A DNA stretch of 15,292 bases from Baffinella frigidus (GCA_026770585.1 MU646644.1:136171-151462); one strand, 5' to 3'; shown: positions 5,306-11,830, numbered from the stretch's first letter. Notes: generated by a model not told the origin, from the letters alone. Translations and numbers: made by a program.

Positions 5306-5609
5306 CTGGTTTAGGATTTAGGGTTTAGGGGGTTAGGGTTTAGGGTTTGGGGTTTAGGGTCTAGGGTCTAGGGTTTAGGGTTTAGGGTTTAGGGTGTGGG
5401 GTTTAGGTTAGGGTTTAGGGTTGAAGGTTTAGGGTCCAGGGTTTAGGGTTTGGGGTTTGGGGTTTCGGGTTTCGGGTTTGGGGTTTGGGGTTTCGGGTGC
5501 AGGACGCAGTGTTTAGGGTGCAGGGTGCAGGGGTTAGGGTTGCACCTCGCAGGTCGCTACGACGCCTCGCAGCTCCTTCCTGCCAACGGTCGACGTTACC
5601 ACCCACCAC
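5306..5609 (-). repeat. Telomere-like intron of gene B
   Basis: This 304 nt intron lies between two well-supported phase 0 exons. From about 5311 to 5540 it is TTTAGGG, TCTAGGG, TTTCGGG and TTTGGGG variants on the plus strand. The donor-side 60 nt are unique and contain a 51 nt block (5550-5600) that recurs at 5795-5845 upstream of the exon 5610-5694. Donor TTTCAG|GTGGTG, acceptor AAACCAG|G. Confidence 0.8.
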
Positions 5610-5845
5610 CTGAAACAGCTTGAATCGGGTGTCCAGGGATGGGTTTCCCCCCAGGATGTACACTTGCACGTGCACAAGCCATCTATTCACATCCCTAGGG
5701 AAACCCTATGACTCTAGGGATGTCCTACTGTAGGGTCCTACGGAATGAATGTCCAAAGCTTCCAGACCCGAACTAATCTGTGTCAGGTCTATTTCAGGTC
5801 GCTACGACGCCTCGCACCTCCTTCCTGCCAGCGTTCGACGTTATC
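5550..5845 (+). repeat. 51 nt direct repeats flanking exon 5610-5694
   Basis: 5550-5600 and 5795-5845 share CAGGTCGCTACGACGCCTCG and most of the rest, with about four differences. They lie on either side of one exon, with period 245 nt. This suggests an old tandem duplication in which one copy of the exon was lost, or duplication of intron ends. Confidence 0.8.
5610..5694 (-). CDS. Exon of gene B
   Basis: This 85 nt stretch is one base plus 28 codons. The acceptor is TTTCCCTAG|GG and the donor TTTCAG|GTGGTGG. It encodes DVNRWLVHVQVYILGGNP and then SLDTRFKLFQ, a mixed strand/helix segment typical of a folded domain. Phase 0 at its end matches the next exon across the telomere-like intron. Two nucleotides are needed from an upstream exon I could not place; the candidate at 6262-6335 does not fit directly. 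Confidence 0.8.
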
Positions 5846-5926
5846 TTCGTATACGTTGTATACTTGGTGATATATGACGCCTTTGACTTTATCTTCGTAT
5901 ACGTTGCATACTTGGTGATATATGAC
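5841..5926 (+). repeat. 48 nt tandem repeat, related to 4990-5100 on the minus strand
   Basis: The unit TTATCTTCGTATACGTTG...GGTGATATATGAC occurs at 5841-5888 and again at 5889-5926. Diverged units of the same family lie inverted at about 4990-5100. In one frame both loci read IFVYV...LVIYD, so the unit may derive from coding sequence. Confidence 0.8.
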
Positions 5927-6261
5927 ACAGCGAACCAACCCTGAGTGTATCATCTTCGGTTACACAGTAACCTTGGTGTTAACCGACGCTGGGTAGGTGA
6001 CTGTCTAGAGCATCTTCTTGCCCTCGCGACACCTCCAGAGTCAACCTCTCACCACTCTCTGGTATCAAACCGTCAGAGTTCGATGTTACACTCAGCATTT
6101 GACAAACCGTTTCGAGAGGCGTCACCCCTCTCCCAGGAACCGCGCGTGCCCAGAAGCAAAGAGATCCACAAAATCGTACACGTACATCCGACTTTAGCCT
6201 TTCTAGTATTCGTGGTCAAAATCGTGGTACAAACAATATAACCACTCAAGACGGTAGTTAC
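5927..6261. other. No exon supported
   Basis: The stretch is mixed in composition, with a plus-strand ORF at 5945-6241 and a minus ORF at 6073-6360. Neither has GC3 bias, splice signals or a recognisable sequence. Near 5950 there is a short block, ATCATCTTCGGTTACAC. I treat it as intron or intergenic DNA. Confidence 0.4.
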
Positions 6262-6335
6262 GTTTGACGGTTTTGTAGACCTCTTCGCCTCCGGGCGCAG
6301 TGAGGACCAAGGGCACCGAATGGCGAGAGCCGCTG
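6262..6335 (-). CDS. Candidate exon after a telomere-like tract
   Basis: This 74 nt stretch begins at TTTCAG|CAGC, directly after TTTAGGG units in gene sense, and ends TCAAAC|GTAACT. The frame reads SGSRHSVPLVLTAPGG then EEVYKTVK, with good GC3. The peptide looks genuine (a strand, a turn GGEE, a basic helix). The acceptor lacks the usual G, and the phase does not fit the exon 5610-5694 directly, so at least one exon is missing or a boundary is off. Confidence 0.55.
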
Positions 6336-7155
6336 CTGAAACCCTAAACCCTAAACCCAAAGCCTTTGGTCAAGGACTCTGGCAAGGTGGAAGAAGGGGT
6401 GCAAGGCCACTGAATCGTTCAGTCCCCTCGACGACTGTGACAAAACCAGGTAGGGTGTATACCAGAGCGGTAACTAATCCCTCACGGCTTAGAACCAAAA
6501 CAACCCTCGATGAGTCAACGGTGGACGCTTTAAGCCACACAGAGGGCTACCAAGAGATTTTCGGGCACTCAGTGCCCGAGTTTCCGTTACCTTGTCCGCA
6601 GGAACCCCCGTACGCCCCTACGGGTTGCCCACCGTAGGGTTTTAGTTCTTATCGCGTAGGGTTTACTCAAAATCCCGTCGAAGTCCGCTGTGTGGTTTAT
6701 GGCTCGACGTCATAAGTTGGATAAAAGCTCTCCACGTCAAGAGTGGGTGGGGCGAGGCGACTCACTCGGCGTCGATGCCCGACTCTTCGATCTCCTCTGC
6801 GGACCTGTCGCCATCCGCACCCAGGCTTGCGTTTATGGTTCGACTTCATACGTTCACTCAACTCGCTTCAAGTCAAGAGTGAATTTGAGGCTCCTCAGCG
6901 GACCTGCTCCGCAGCAGACCGTTGCCACCCAGTCGCGAGACACGCAATGGATGCATCGATTCATTTCATCTGGGAACACATTCAGATTAACTGACCTTCT
7001 AGCTATCTTGAGGGTGGGTTCCGTGCTATGGTAAAACAATGTTAAGGCCAAAATAGCACAATCCACCCTTATGATCACGCCCACCTGTCGCCATCAAACG
7101 GCAGTTGTGAGACACAGAATCGATGGATCGATTGTTTGCCAACAGCGCCCAGCGC
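6336..7155. other. No gene found; copies of a dispersed repeat end
   Basis: No splice-bounded exon was found on either strand. The motif TTTATGG-TCGACGTCATAAGTT-GATAAAAG occurs at 6696-6730, in diverged form at 6832-6856, and inverted at 14677-14710. It ends in ATAAAAG, like the AATAAAG of the SINE-like element, so it may be the 3' end of another retroposon. The ORFs at 6320-6637 and 6690-7034 lack coding character. Confidence 0.5.
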
Positions 7156-7293
7156 CTAGCTCTGCCTCACTCGGGTTCACCGACTACTCGTACGTTGACA
7201 TGCGGATTCGTGGTACAAATCCGTCAACTTGTGGGCTGAAAAAAGCCAAGGTCCATCAAATTAATGAGCCCAAATAGACTGAGACGGAGCTAG
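7156..7293 (+). mobile_element. TIR element, family 3 (CTAGCT...AGCTAG), copy 1
   Basis: It is 138 bp. The arm CTAGCTCTGCCTCA is matched by TGAGACGGAGCTAG. The inner part shares CTCACTCGGGTT, AAATCCGTCAACTT and GAGCCCAAATA with 9781-9925. A third copy is inverted at 12768-12912. No clear target-site duplication. It lies just downstream of the last exon I place in gene D. Confidence 0.8.
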
Positions 7294-7356
7294 AGAGCGC
7301 GTCGCAGCTACGCCCTGCCACGTTCGGAGATTGGGGGTTGGGGTGCAACGGAACAC

Positions 7357-7446
7357 GCAAGGCAGTCACGACCGACCGTCTGGCTTCGGCGTCCGTTCAC
7401 GAGCCTGCCGGCGGGGCTGTTCCACGTCACCAAGTCGGTCAGACAC
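7357..7446 (-). CDS. Tentative exon of gene D
   Basis: The acceptor GGACGTCAG|GTG and the phase (one base completing AG) fit the exon 7951-8057. The frame reads CLTDLVTWNSPAGRLVNG and then RRSQTVGRDCL, ending CTTGC|GTGTTCC. GC3 is high, but so is GC3 of the opposite strand (FTSLPAGLFHVTKSV). The block 7351-7425 has an inverted relative at 13348-13442, which is read from the other strand in gene C. One of the two uses must be wrong or secondary. Confidence 0.42.
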
Positions 7447-7794
7447 CTGACGTCCAGACCGAAGAGGGACAGCTGGCGCTGCATCAGTCACTCCAAGCTC
7501 CTCACCCACAACCTATAGATGCGTTGTGTACCGGAGTATTTGCACTCCAGAGTCCTCATCCAAATGTATGTGATGAGGGACCCAGATTGACAGATGCAGA
7601 GGTAGATGGTCTGATGGCAGGATGACGCTTTTTCGCATCGTCACCACATGTTCAAGAGCAAGTTCGAGCGGGACGCCTTTCGAGGCTCACAACCTGGCTG
7701 AAATGCCACGCGACGATCGCCTGTGTATCAAACAGCTGTGTTTTTGTTGAGTATGTCTATCATTCCTGCACTTTTAAACGTATTTTAATAACGT

Positions 7795-7987
7795 ATCGTG
7801 AACCGGGATAAGGCACTCTAGGGCAGACCGGAGACCGAGGAGCTTGGTGTCGGAGCTGGACGATCGTATCGCGAACCAGAATAAGGCGCTTTAGGGCCTG
7901 ACGTCGAGACAAAGCGTGTCAAGAACGAAAGGAAGAGGGGCAGGGCAGACCTGAGGCCGAGGAGCTTGTTGTCGGAGCGCGCGTGCT
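7795..7987 (-). repeat. Tandem duplication over the end of exon 7951-8057
   Basis: In minus sense the copy at about 7987-7868 reads CTCCGACAACAAGCTCCTCGG, the donor region GGTCTGCCCT, an extra segment of about 46 nt, then GCCTTAT-C-GGTTC-CGATACG. The second copy (about 7859-7795) has the same blocks without the extra segment. (First quoted block shortened in practice to TCCGACAACAAGCTCC.). Confidence 0.65.
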
Positions 7988-8057
7988 CGACGTAGCTGTG
8001 CAGGATCTCTTCCACCAGTTGATGTTTCCGGTTCTTCGCGGTGGTCTCGTCCTCTCC
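7951..8057 (-). CDS. Exon of gene D, charged helical protein
   Basis: This 107 nt stretch has 35 codons plus AG. The acceptor is GTGGCCAG|GGA and the donor CCTCAG|GTCTGCC. It encodes GEDETTAKNRKHQLVEE, then ILHSYVEHARSDNKLLGL, with clear helix character and GC3-rich codons. It joins the exon 8258-8387 in phase 0 across a 200 nt intron. The downstream partner is uncertain because the donor region is duplicated. No family recognised. Confidence 0.77.
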
Positions 8058-8257
8058 CTGGCCACGCCAGGCCACAAATTACAATTTGCGGTTGAGGCTC
8101 CTTTCTTTTAAAAGTGTTTCCTGGTACAGATGAAACATTATTGCGCATAACAAATGGCTGGAATTGCTGACTTTTGGCGTGTTTCCTGGGAAAGAATATC
8201 ATAATTAACTTCAGAAAAATTTGCACGTGTGGCCTGACGTAGAAAGGGCCCTCTGAC
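8058..8257 (-). mobile_element. Intron of gene D flanked by inverted repeats
   Basis: This 200 nt intron runs from donor CTCGAG|GTCAGA to acceptor TGGCCAG|GGA. Inverted 13 nt arms (ACGCCAGGCCACA at 8064-8076, TGTGGCCTGACGT at 8228-8240; 12 of 13 paired) lie 6 and 17 nt from its ends. Inside, TTGCTGACTTTTGGCGTG and the next nine bases (8164-8190) recur at 10355-10381, also intronic. It looks like a former TIR element. Confidence 0.6.
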
Positions 8258-8387
8258 CTCGAGGCGCTTCTCGTCTTGGTTGAAGTACCGCCAGACGTAG
8301 TCCGGCCAGGCGCCTTGCGACTCCTGCTGGTTGCTTGTCAGCCGGAACGCCAGGCCTTTCCACCACGCCATGTAGCTTTCTTGCACC
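8258..8387 (-). CDS. Exon of gene D, Trp-rich
   Basis: This 130 nt stretch is one base plus 43 codons. The acceptor is CTCTCTCGCAG|GG and the donor CTCGAG|GTCAGAG. It encodes VQESYMAWWKGLAFRLTSN and then QQESQGAWPDYVWRYFNQ, ending DEKRLE. Four Trp residues, high GC3 and perfect phase with the next exon make this one of the safest exons. The pyrimidine tract of its acceptor is the CT-rich microsatellite (GA on the plus strand) at 8390-8490. No family recognised. Confidence 0.87.
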
Positions 8388-8389
8388 CT

Positions 8390-8490
8390 GCGAGAGAGAG
8401 CGAGGTAGAGAGAGGGAGCGAGAGAGAGAGAGAGGGTGGGAGGGTGAGCGAGAGCGAGAGCGAGAGAGAGAGAGAGAGAGAGCGAGAGCG
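8390..8490 (+). repeat. (GA)n imperfect microsatellite
   Basis: GA dinucleotides with GC interruptions. In gene sense it is CT-rich and ends exactly at the acceptor CGCAG|GG of the exon 8258-8387, so it serves as an unusually long pyrimidine tract. Confidence 0.92.
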
Positions 8491-8494
8491 ATTT

Positions 8495-8627
8495 CATCTC
8501 TGAAGATCACTGCATCAGTTCCACTTTGTTATGTTAGGCATTTCATGCCTAACACTTGGATTTTATGTCTAACATAAGCCTTTACATAGCATAAAACGTG
8601 GAAATGATTCAGTGATCTTCCGAAATG
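8495..8627. mobile_element. TIR element with central hairpin
   Basis: It is 133 bp. The left arm contains GAAGATCACTGCATCA and the right arm, inverted, GAAGATCACTGAATCA; similarity runs about 35 nt. The centre has a perfect 10 bp hairpin TGTTAGGCAT-TTC-ATGCCTAACA (8532-8554) followed by a third related arm (TATGTCTAACATAA), so alternative pairing is possible. It abuts the GA microsatellite. No other copy in the window and no clear duplication. Confidence 0.75.
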
Positions 8628-8674
8628 AGAGTGTTCATTGCTCACACAAAGTGCTGGGTCCGCACTCCCAGCAA

Positions 8675-8822
8675 CAACTTATCCGGGGAAACCTGTTTTT
8701 CTGTCATTTGATTCCAATGAAAATTACTACACGAATGATTTAATATCACTAGTAAGAACGAATTGTGTAGTAATTTTCATTGCCATCAAATGAAAGAAAA
8801 GTATTTTCCCCCTGATAACAAC
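8675..8822 (+). mobile_element. TIR element, family 1, with duplication CAAC
   Basis: The element proper is 8679-8818 (140 bp), from TTATCCGGGGAAAC to TTTTCCCCCTGATAA. CAAC flanks it on both sides (8675-8678, 8819-8822). Long inner arms carry AATGAAAATTACTACAC and its complement. It has no room for a protein, so it is a MITE-like non-autonomous element. It lies between the stop of gene C (8918) and the first exon found for gene D. Confidence 0.88.
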
Positions 8823-8917
8823 GTCTGAAGGATCCCAGCTGGCATCCTGAGCTGAGGAACACCGAACACGGCCAACCAAGACCGAGCCGTGCATCCACAG
8901 GTGCGAGAGCCTTGCTT

Positions 8918-8978
8918 TCACACTGTGCGGATTCTGAGGAACTGCGACTTGGGTTCTGGTTCCGGGTCGGAGCGATAC
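8918..8978 (-). CDS. Last exon of gene C, with stop codon
   Basis: This 61 nt stretch reads (G)YRSDPEPEPKSQFLRIRTV and then TGA. It resumes at AG|GTATCG, the second copy of the target-site duplication of a SINE-like element, and joins the exon 9110-9217 exactly: AAG AG|G TAT CGC. Without the element the two are one continuous reading frame. The C-terminus is acidic/proline, then basic. Confidence 0.82.
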
Positions 8979-9118
8979 CTCTTCTGGCATAGCTCGTGTC
9001 TCTGAGGCGGGCCCGTTTCTTGAGGCGCATGGACTTTTGTACCACTCAACTCAAGGCTCAATGGCCTCATGTAGAACATGTATCGAGAGTAATAAAGAAG
9101 AGAAGATACCTCTTTTGG
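8974..9118 (+). mobile_element. SINE-like element copy 2, acting as an intron
   Basis: The element is about 8988-9104, with the head CATAGCTCGTGTCTCTGAGG and the tail AATAAAGAAGAGAA. The flanking duplication is 14 nt with one mismatch (GATACCTCTTCTGG at 8974-8987, GATACCTCTTTTGG at 9105-9118). In the minus sense the duplication contains AGAG|GTATC, so it supplies a GT donor at 9109 and an AG acceptor at 8979. Splicing 8979-9109 (131 nt) removes the element and restores the frame exactly. Confidence 0.85.
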
Positions 9119-9217
9119 TGGTCTTCGGTCTGGTCCAAGCCGAGCTCGAGGAGAAAATCGTTGACCCACGCGATCGTGATCTTGCCGGGCGCGCTTTCCC
9201 CCGGCCCTAGGTGCTTC
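9110..9217 (-). CDS. Exon of gene C, interrupted by the SINE-like element
   Basis: This 108 nt stretch follows the acceptor GAATGCAG|GAAG and is cut at AG|GTATC. It encodes KHLGPGESAPGKITIAW and then VNDFLLELGLDQTEDHQK, strongly GC3. The first base completes the AG left by the exon 9926-10016, a phase match across a 708 nt intron. The frame stays open upstream to 9333 (RIECPVALGCILLC...), so a longer exon is possible, but codon use weakens there. Function unknown. Confidence 0.84.
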
Positions 9218-9328
9218 CTGCATTCATGGCATTTGTTGGATGCCCATGAAATCGCAAAATGATGGGTGTTACAGAGCAGGATACAGCCGAGCGCGACCGG
9301 GCATTCGATCCGATTGACACGCTTGCGT

Positions 9329-9404
9329 GTCAACTATTCCAGTGTAAGTCAACTATTCCAGTGGAAGTCAACTATTCCAGTGTAAGTCAACTATTCCAGT
9401 TGAG
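9329..9404 (+). repeat. 19 nt tandem repeat, four units
   Basis: GTCAACTATTCCAGTGTAA occurs at 9329, 9348, 9367 and 9386, the last unit partial and ending TTGAG. The first unit overlaps the right arm of the palindrome 9314-9333. Confidence 0.95.
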
Positions 9405-9534
9405 CTGAATAAAACACCCGAGAGTGTGACATTCCATGGTGGGGATCGAATCCTGATTGACGCTCACTGAGCCGCATGGGGGCTCAAAGGGGTCTGCCGG
9501 GTGGCACAATCAACAGGCCTGCCATCAACACTCC

Positions 9535-9536
<2 letters not shown>

Positions 9537-9587
<51 letters not shown>
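9537..9587 (+). repeat. (CT)n microsatellite
   Basis: About 25 uninterrupted CT units. The plus-strand ORF over it (poly Ser-Leu) is an artefact of the repeat. Confidence 0.97.
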
Positions 9588-9780
9588 GGGTGTTGCCGCC
9601 ATACCAAGACAACGCCCCCCTCCAACAACCTCCCTATACGACCCTAAACCCTCTACAACCCTACACCCTCTACGACCCTACACCCACTACGACCCTAAAC
9701 CCTTTACGACCCTACACCCTATCACAACGCGTTGTTTTATAAACGAGGTACCCCTGCATATCAGTCAACTGACATGTCAC

Positions 9781-9925
9781 GTTCCTACCTCTCCTCACTC
9801 GGGTTGGCGGACTCTCCTCAAGTTGACATGCTGGGTGCACAGTGCAAATCCGTCAACTTTGAAGCGAAAACAAACCCGAGCCCACCAAATCGGCGAGCCC
9901 AAATAAGACTCAGACCGGGCGGAAC
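9781..9925 (+). mobile_element. TIR element, family 3, copy 2, at a splice donor
   Basis: It is 145 bp, GTTCCTACC to GGGCGGAAC. The inner part matches 7156-7293 (AAATCCGTCAACTT, GAGCCCAAATA). Its right end coincides with the donor AAAAG|GTTCCG of the exon 9926-10016, so in gene sense the intron begins with the first base of the element. Confidence 0.75.
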
Positions 9926-10016
9926 CTTTTCTTCTTGGGAGGTCCGGTGGGGTCTCTTTTGGAATCCATGTTGCAGATGAGATAGAGTCGCTCCGGCGGG
10001 TCTTTCTGCTTCGTGC
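9926..10016 (-). CDS. Exon of gene C, basic
   Basis: This 91 nt stretch is two bases, 29 codons and AG. The acceptor is CGAATTCAG|GCA and the donor AAAAG|GTTCCG. It encodes TKQKDPPERLYLICNMDSKR and then DPTGPPKKK. The first two bases complete the G left by the exon 10603-10739 (CAA G|GC ACG) and the last two fit the exon 9110-9217. The ERLYLIC core looks like a beta strand and the PPKKKR end like a basic linker or nuclear localisation signal. Confidence 0.77.
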
Positions 10017-10459
10017 CTGAATTCGGCGCGTTCACCATTCACTTCATTATTACCAACACAACCCCAAGCAGGTCGTAGGCCCCTCTATAGGCCTAGGCAG
10101 GAGCGTAACTGCCTACGTAAGGGACCGGGTTGAGGCAGGCACCGCACGGACTCGACAAGAGAAAGGTAGCCCTCAACACTATCCCTTGCACCCTCAACAA
10201 TGTCGAAACCCTGGACCCTAGACCCTAAACCTTTCGTAATCTAAACCTGAAGCCTTTCGCACAAGCAAGCCCTCTTAGCGAGCGTCACGTTATCGGTTCC
10301 GGGACACCACCATTGCCCCCCCCCCCCGGATTTCTGGGGATATTACTTCACCAATCGCTGACTTTTGGCGTGTTTCCCGGGTGAGAATCAACTTTGGGCA
10401 GATTTTCCGAAGTCGCCGGTGGCTGCTAAGTGGACGGGATGAGGTTTCGTCAGGCACCT
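10017..10459. other. Intron sequence, no exon
   Basis: It contains a block of palindromic CCTAGGCAGG-type sequence (10078-10130), remotely like the inside of family 2; a telomere-like piece (10203-10240); a C homopolymer (about 10315-10327); and the 27 nt repeat TCGCTGACTTTTGGCGTG... (10355-10381) shared with the intron 8058-8257. Confidence 0.5.
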
Positions 10460-10604
10460 TTATCCGGGGGAAACTATTTTTCTTTCATTTTATGACAATA
10501 AAAATTACTACAGAATTCGTTCTTAATAGTAATATTAAATCATTCGTGTGGTAATGTTCATTGGAATGAAAATGAAAGAGAAATAGGTCTCCCCGGATAA
10601 ACCT
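10456..10604 (-). mobile_element. TIR element, family 1, inserted at an AG|GT splice donor
   Basis: The element is 10460-10600 (141 bp), TTATCCGGGGGAAAC to TCTCCCCGGATAA. The duplication is ACCT on both sides (10456-10459, 10601-10604), which reads AGGT in gene sense. It is inverted relative to 8679-8818 and matches it closely through the centre. The duplicated AGGT is the donor CAAG|GT of the exon 10603-10739; the second copy reads AAAG|GTGCC. Confidence 0.9.
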
Positions 10605-10739
10605 TGCGGGCTCGACGAGGGGACGAGCGTGACGTTGGCGGTCCCGGGGTTGTTGATGGCCACGACGTCTTGCCACGTCTCGAGGAGCTTCAGCAGCCCT
10701 TTGCTCTTGGACCACCCGAGCGCCTGCATTGTCGGGAAC
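10603..10739 (-). CDS. Exon of gene C, well supported
   Basis: This 137 nt stretch is one base, 45 codons and one base. The acceptor is CGCTCTAG|GTTC and the donor CCGCAAG|GTTTAT. It encodes FPTMQALGWSKSKGLLKLL and then ETWQDVVAINNPGTANVTL, ending VPSSSPQ. Codon use is strongly GC3. It lies between two TIR elements: one is exactly the intron before it, the other begins at its donor. Splicing to 10016 keeps the frame; splicing to the AG at 10458 would give Gly-Ala-stop. No family recognised. Confidence 0.86.
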
Positions 10740-10874
10740 CTAGAGCGGTGTGCAGAGACGTTGGCCACGGAAAGAATAAAACATCGGTTAACGTTGACGG
10801 TTCTGGTACAAAAACGACAAATGTAACCATCTTTCCATTATTTCGGCGCCCAGGTTCTATGCACACCGCTCTAC
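10740..10874 (-). mobile_element. TIR element that is the entire intron
   Basis: The arms TAGAGCGGTGTGCA (10741-10754) and TGCACACCGCTCTA (10860-10873) are perfect 14 nt inverted repeats. In gene sense the intron is G + element + G: CCCG|GTAGAGCGG...CCGCTCTAG|GTTC, 135 nt. The arms themselves provide TAG for the acceptor and TAGAG behind the donor G. There is no other copy in the window. Confidence 0.82.
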
Positions 10875-10897
10875 CGGGCCCAAGTTAGTCCCATCGC
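10875..10897 (-). CDS. Possible 23 nt micro-exon of gene C
   Basis: TTTATTAG|GCG opens seven codons plus CG (AMGLTWA and half an Arg codon) that join the exon 10603-10739 in frame. It contains an ATG, so translation could also start here. Support is limited to phase and the AG|G rule. Confidence 0.35.
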
Positions 10898-11188
10898 CTA
10901 ATAAATTACATCTCAGATTTGGCTCGGCAATGCAGCCATGTCGTACCTTTAGGGTTTAAAATACCGGGGGTTACACCGGAAATCCTTGAGATGGACGCAT
11001 TGCGAAATGGGGACGATTCCACTCAGCACACACTTGCACGATTCTCGCAGCTACCGATTCTCTCTCCCCCCCCCCCCCTTGCAATTTGACCGATCGCAGC
11101 GGCCAACCCAACTCCCTGCTCTAGGCAAGCTCCGAGAGAATGCGGGTGCCTCATGGAGAAATGTACCAGATACCCATAAAGTCACAAC
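10898..11188. other. Intron sequence, no exon supported
   Basis: It holds a single TTTAGGG-like unit (about 10950) and a 13 nt C run (11066-11078). The minus frame stays open from 11051 to 11269 (VVTLWVSGTFLHEAP...), so the exon at 11189-11221 might extend, but codon use is weak here. Confidence 0.4.
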
Positions 11189-11210
11189 CTCGCAAGTGTT
11201 ACAGAGAGGT

Positions 11211-11377
11211 GAATCCGGAGGTTCTGGAGCCATTATAGCTCTTGTCTTTGAGGCGGGCCCGTTTCTCAAGGCTCATAGACTTCTGTATCACCCAACTCAA
11301 GGCTCAAGGGCCTGATTGAGGACCTGTATCGAGAGTAATAAAGAAGAAGAAGAAGAAGAAGAAGAAGAATCCGGAGG
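11211..11377 (+). mobile_element. SINE-like element copy 3, inside an exon-like frame
   Basis: The element is about 11222-11366, ending in a long (GAA)n tail. The duplication GAATCCGGAGG (11 nt) lies at 11211-11221 and 11367-11377. Removing the element rejoins a minus-strand frame: ...SGSLPPDS-PLCNTCE with donor GAG|GTTGTG at 11188. Unlike copy 2, its duplication has no AG|GT, so it should break the frame (poly-Ser, then stop). Confidence 0.85.
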
Positions 11378-11488
11378 GAGGGAGCCTGACTTCTGGTCTG
11401 GGTGCGCGCTCTCCCAGCGCAGCTGCAACTGCGGGAGAGGCAGGCCTTGCCCACTCCTCTCCAGCTCCTCCCTCAGCCAGCTGCGCAG
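11367..11488 (-). CDS. Exon of gene C, broken or shortened by the SINE-like element
   Basis: It follows TCCGCAG|CTG in phase 0, matching the end of the exon 11831-12175. It encodes LRSWLREELERSGQGLPLPQ and then LQLRWESAHPDQKSGSLPPD, Leu/Arg/Glu-rich and probably helical. The frame continues beyond the SINE-like element at 11189-11221 (PLCNTCE). Either the exon ends earlier, at GACCAGAA|GTCAGG, or this copy of the gene is disrupted here. Confidence 0.6.
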
Positions 11489-11830
11489 CTGCGGAGCCAA
11501 ACTAGTCGTCAGGACGGCGCACCGCATCAAGCAATATGGGTAGCGCCGCATCAAAAAGCTCGAGAGACACGGGCCGTGTGGCGACAGAACCCCTCAAGCA
11601 AACAGAGCGAGGAGGGACACTGGGGGGGGGGGGGCGGGGGGTCGACAGCGGGGAGCTAGGTGTGTTCGGGCTGTCGCTTACTCTGATCAAGGCCCCATTA
11701 GCTCCTTTGGGAAGGCTCCTTTGGGGGCGGGAACCTCATCAAGATGGCCACTTGACACTGCGCTCTGGCTACACCGTCAGCCACTTTACACTGCGCCCTG
11801 GCTACCCTCATAGGGGTATAGGCGTTGTAC
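11489..11830. other. Intron with an inverted exon fragment and a 33 nt tandem repeat
   Basis: The intron after exon 11831-12175. On the plus strand 11574-11613 resembles, inverted, the exon segment 11975-12016 (shared GTGTGGCG, AACCCCTC, CAGAGCGAG). A G homopolymer lies at 11622-11634. Two units of 26 nt at period 33 (11747-11772, 11780-11805; GCCACTT-ACACTGCGC) lie near the donor, and GCTCCTTTGGG is repeated near 11701 and 11715. Confidence 0.6.

Larger units (their letters stand above)
9218..9925 (-). other. Large intron of gene C: minisatellite, microsatellite, TIR element
   Basis: From low to high coordinate this holds a palindrome TTGACACGC-TT-GCGTGTCAA (9314-9333), four 19 nt tandem units GTCAACTATTCCAGTGTAA (9329-9404), a (CT)n run (9537-9587), a C-rich telomere-like array with CTACGA spacers (9634-9722) and a family 3 TIR element (9781-9925) that reaches the donor. 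A short extra exon near 9717-9760 (GTSFIKQRVVI) is conceivable but not needed for phase. Confidence 0.6.

Noticed and set aside
8211-8510. ORFs rich in Ser-Leu or Arg-Glu over the GA run (both strands)
   Set aside because: Low-complexity translation of the microsatellite; only the part after CGCAG|GG on the minus strand is coding-like.
9329-9404. CRISPR array
   Set aside because: Four 19 nt units follow each other with no spacers, in a eukaryotic intron.
9430-9465. tRNA or pol III B-box near GGGGATCGAATCC
   Set aside because: No cloverleaf can be drawn around it and no A box is placed correctly.
9476-9742. Plus-strand ORF of 88 codons
   Set aside because: Translation of the CT microsatellite and the CCCTAAA/CTACGA array.
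10458-10602. Family 1 element as a complete intron of gene C
   Set aside because: Splicing there gives Gly-Ala-stop at once, while splicing 10603 to 10016 keeps a long coding frame; not excluded.
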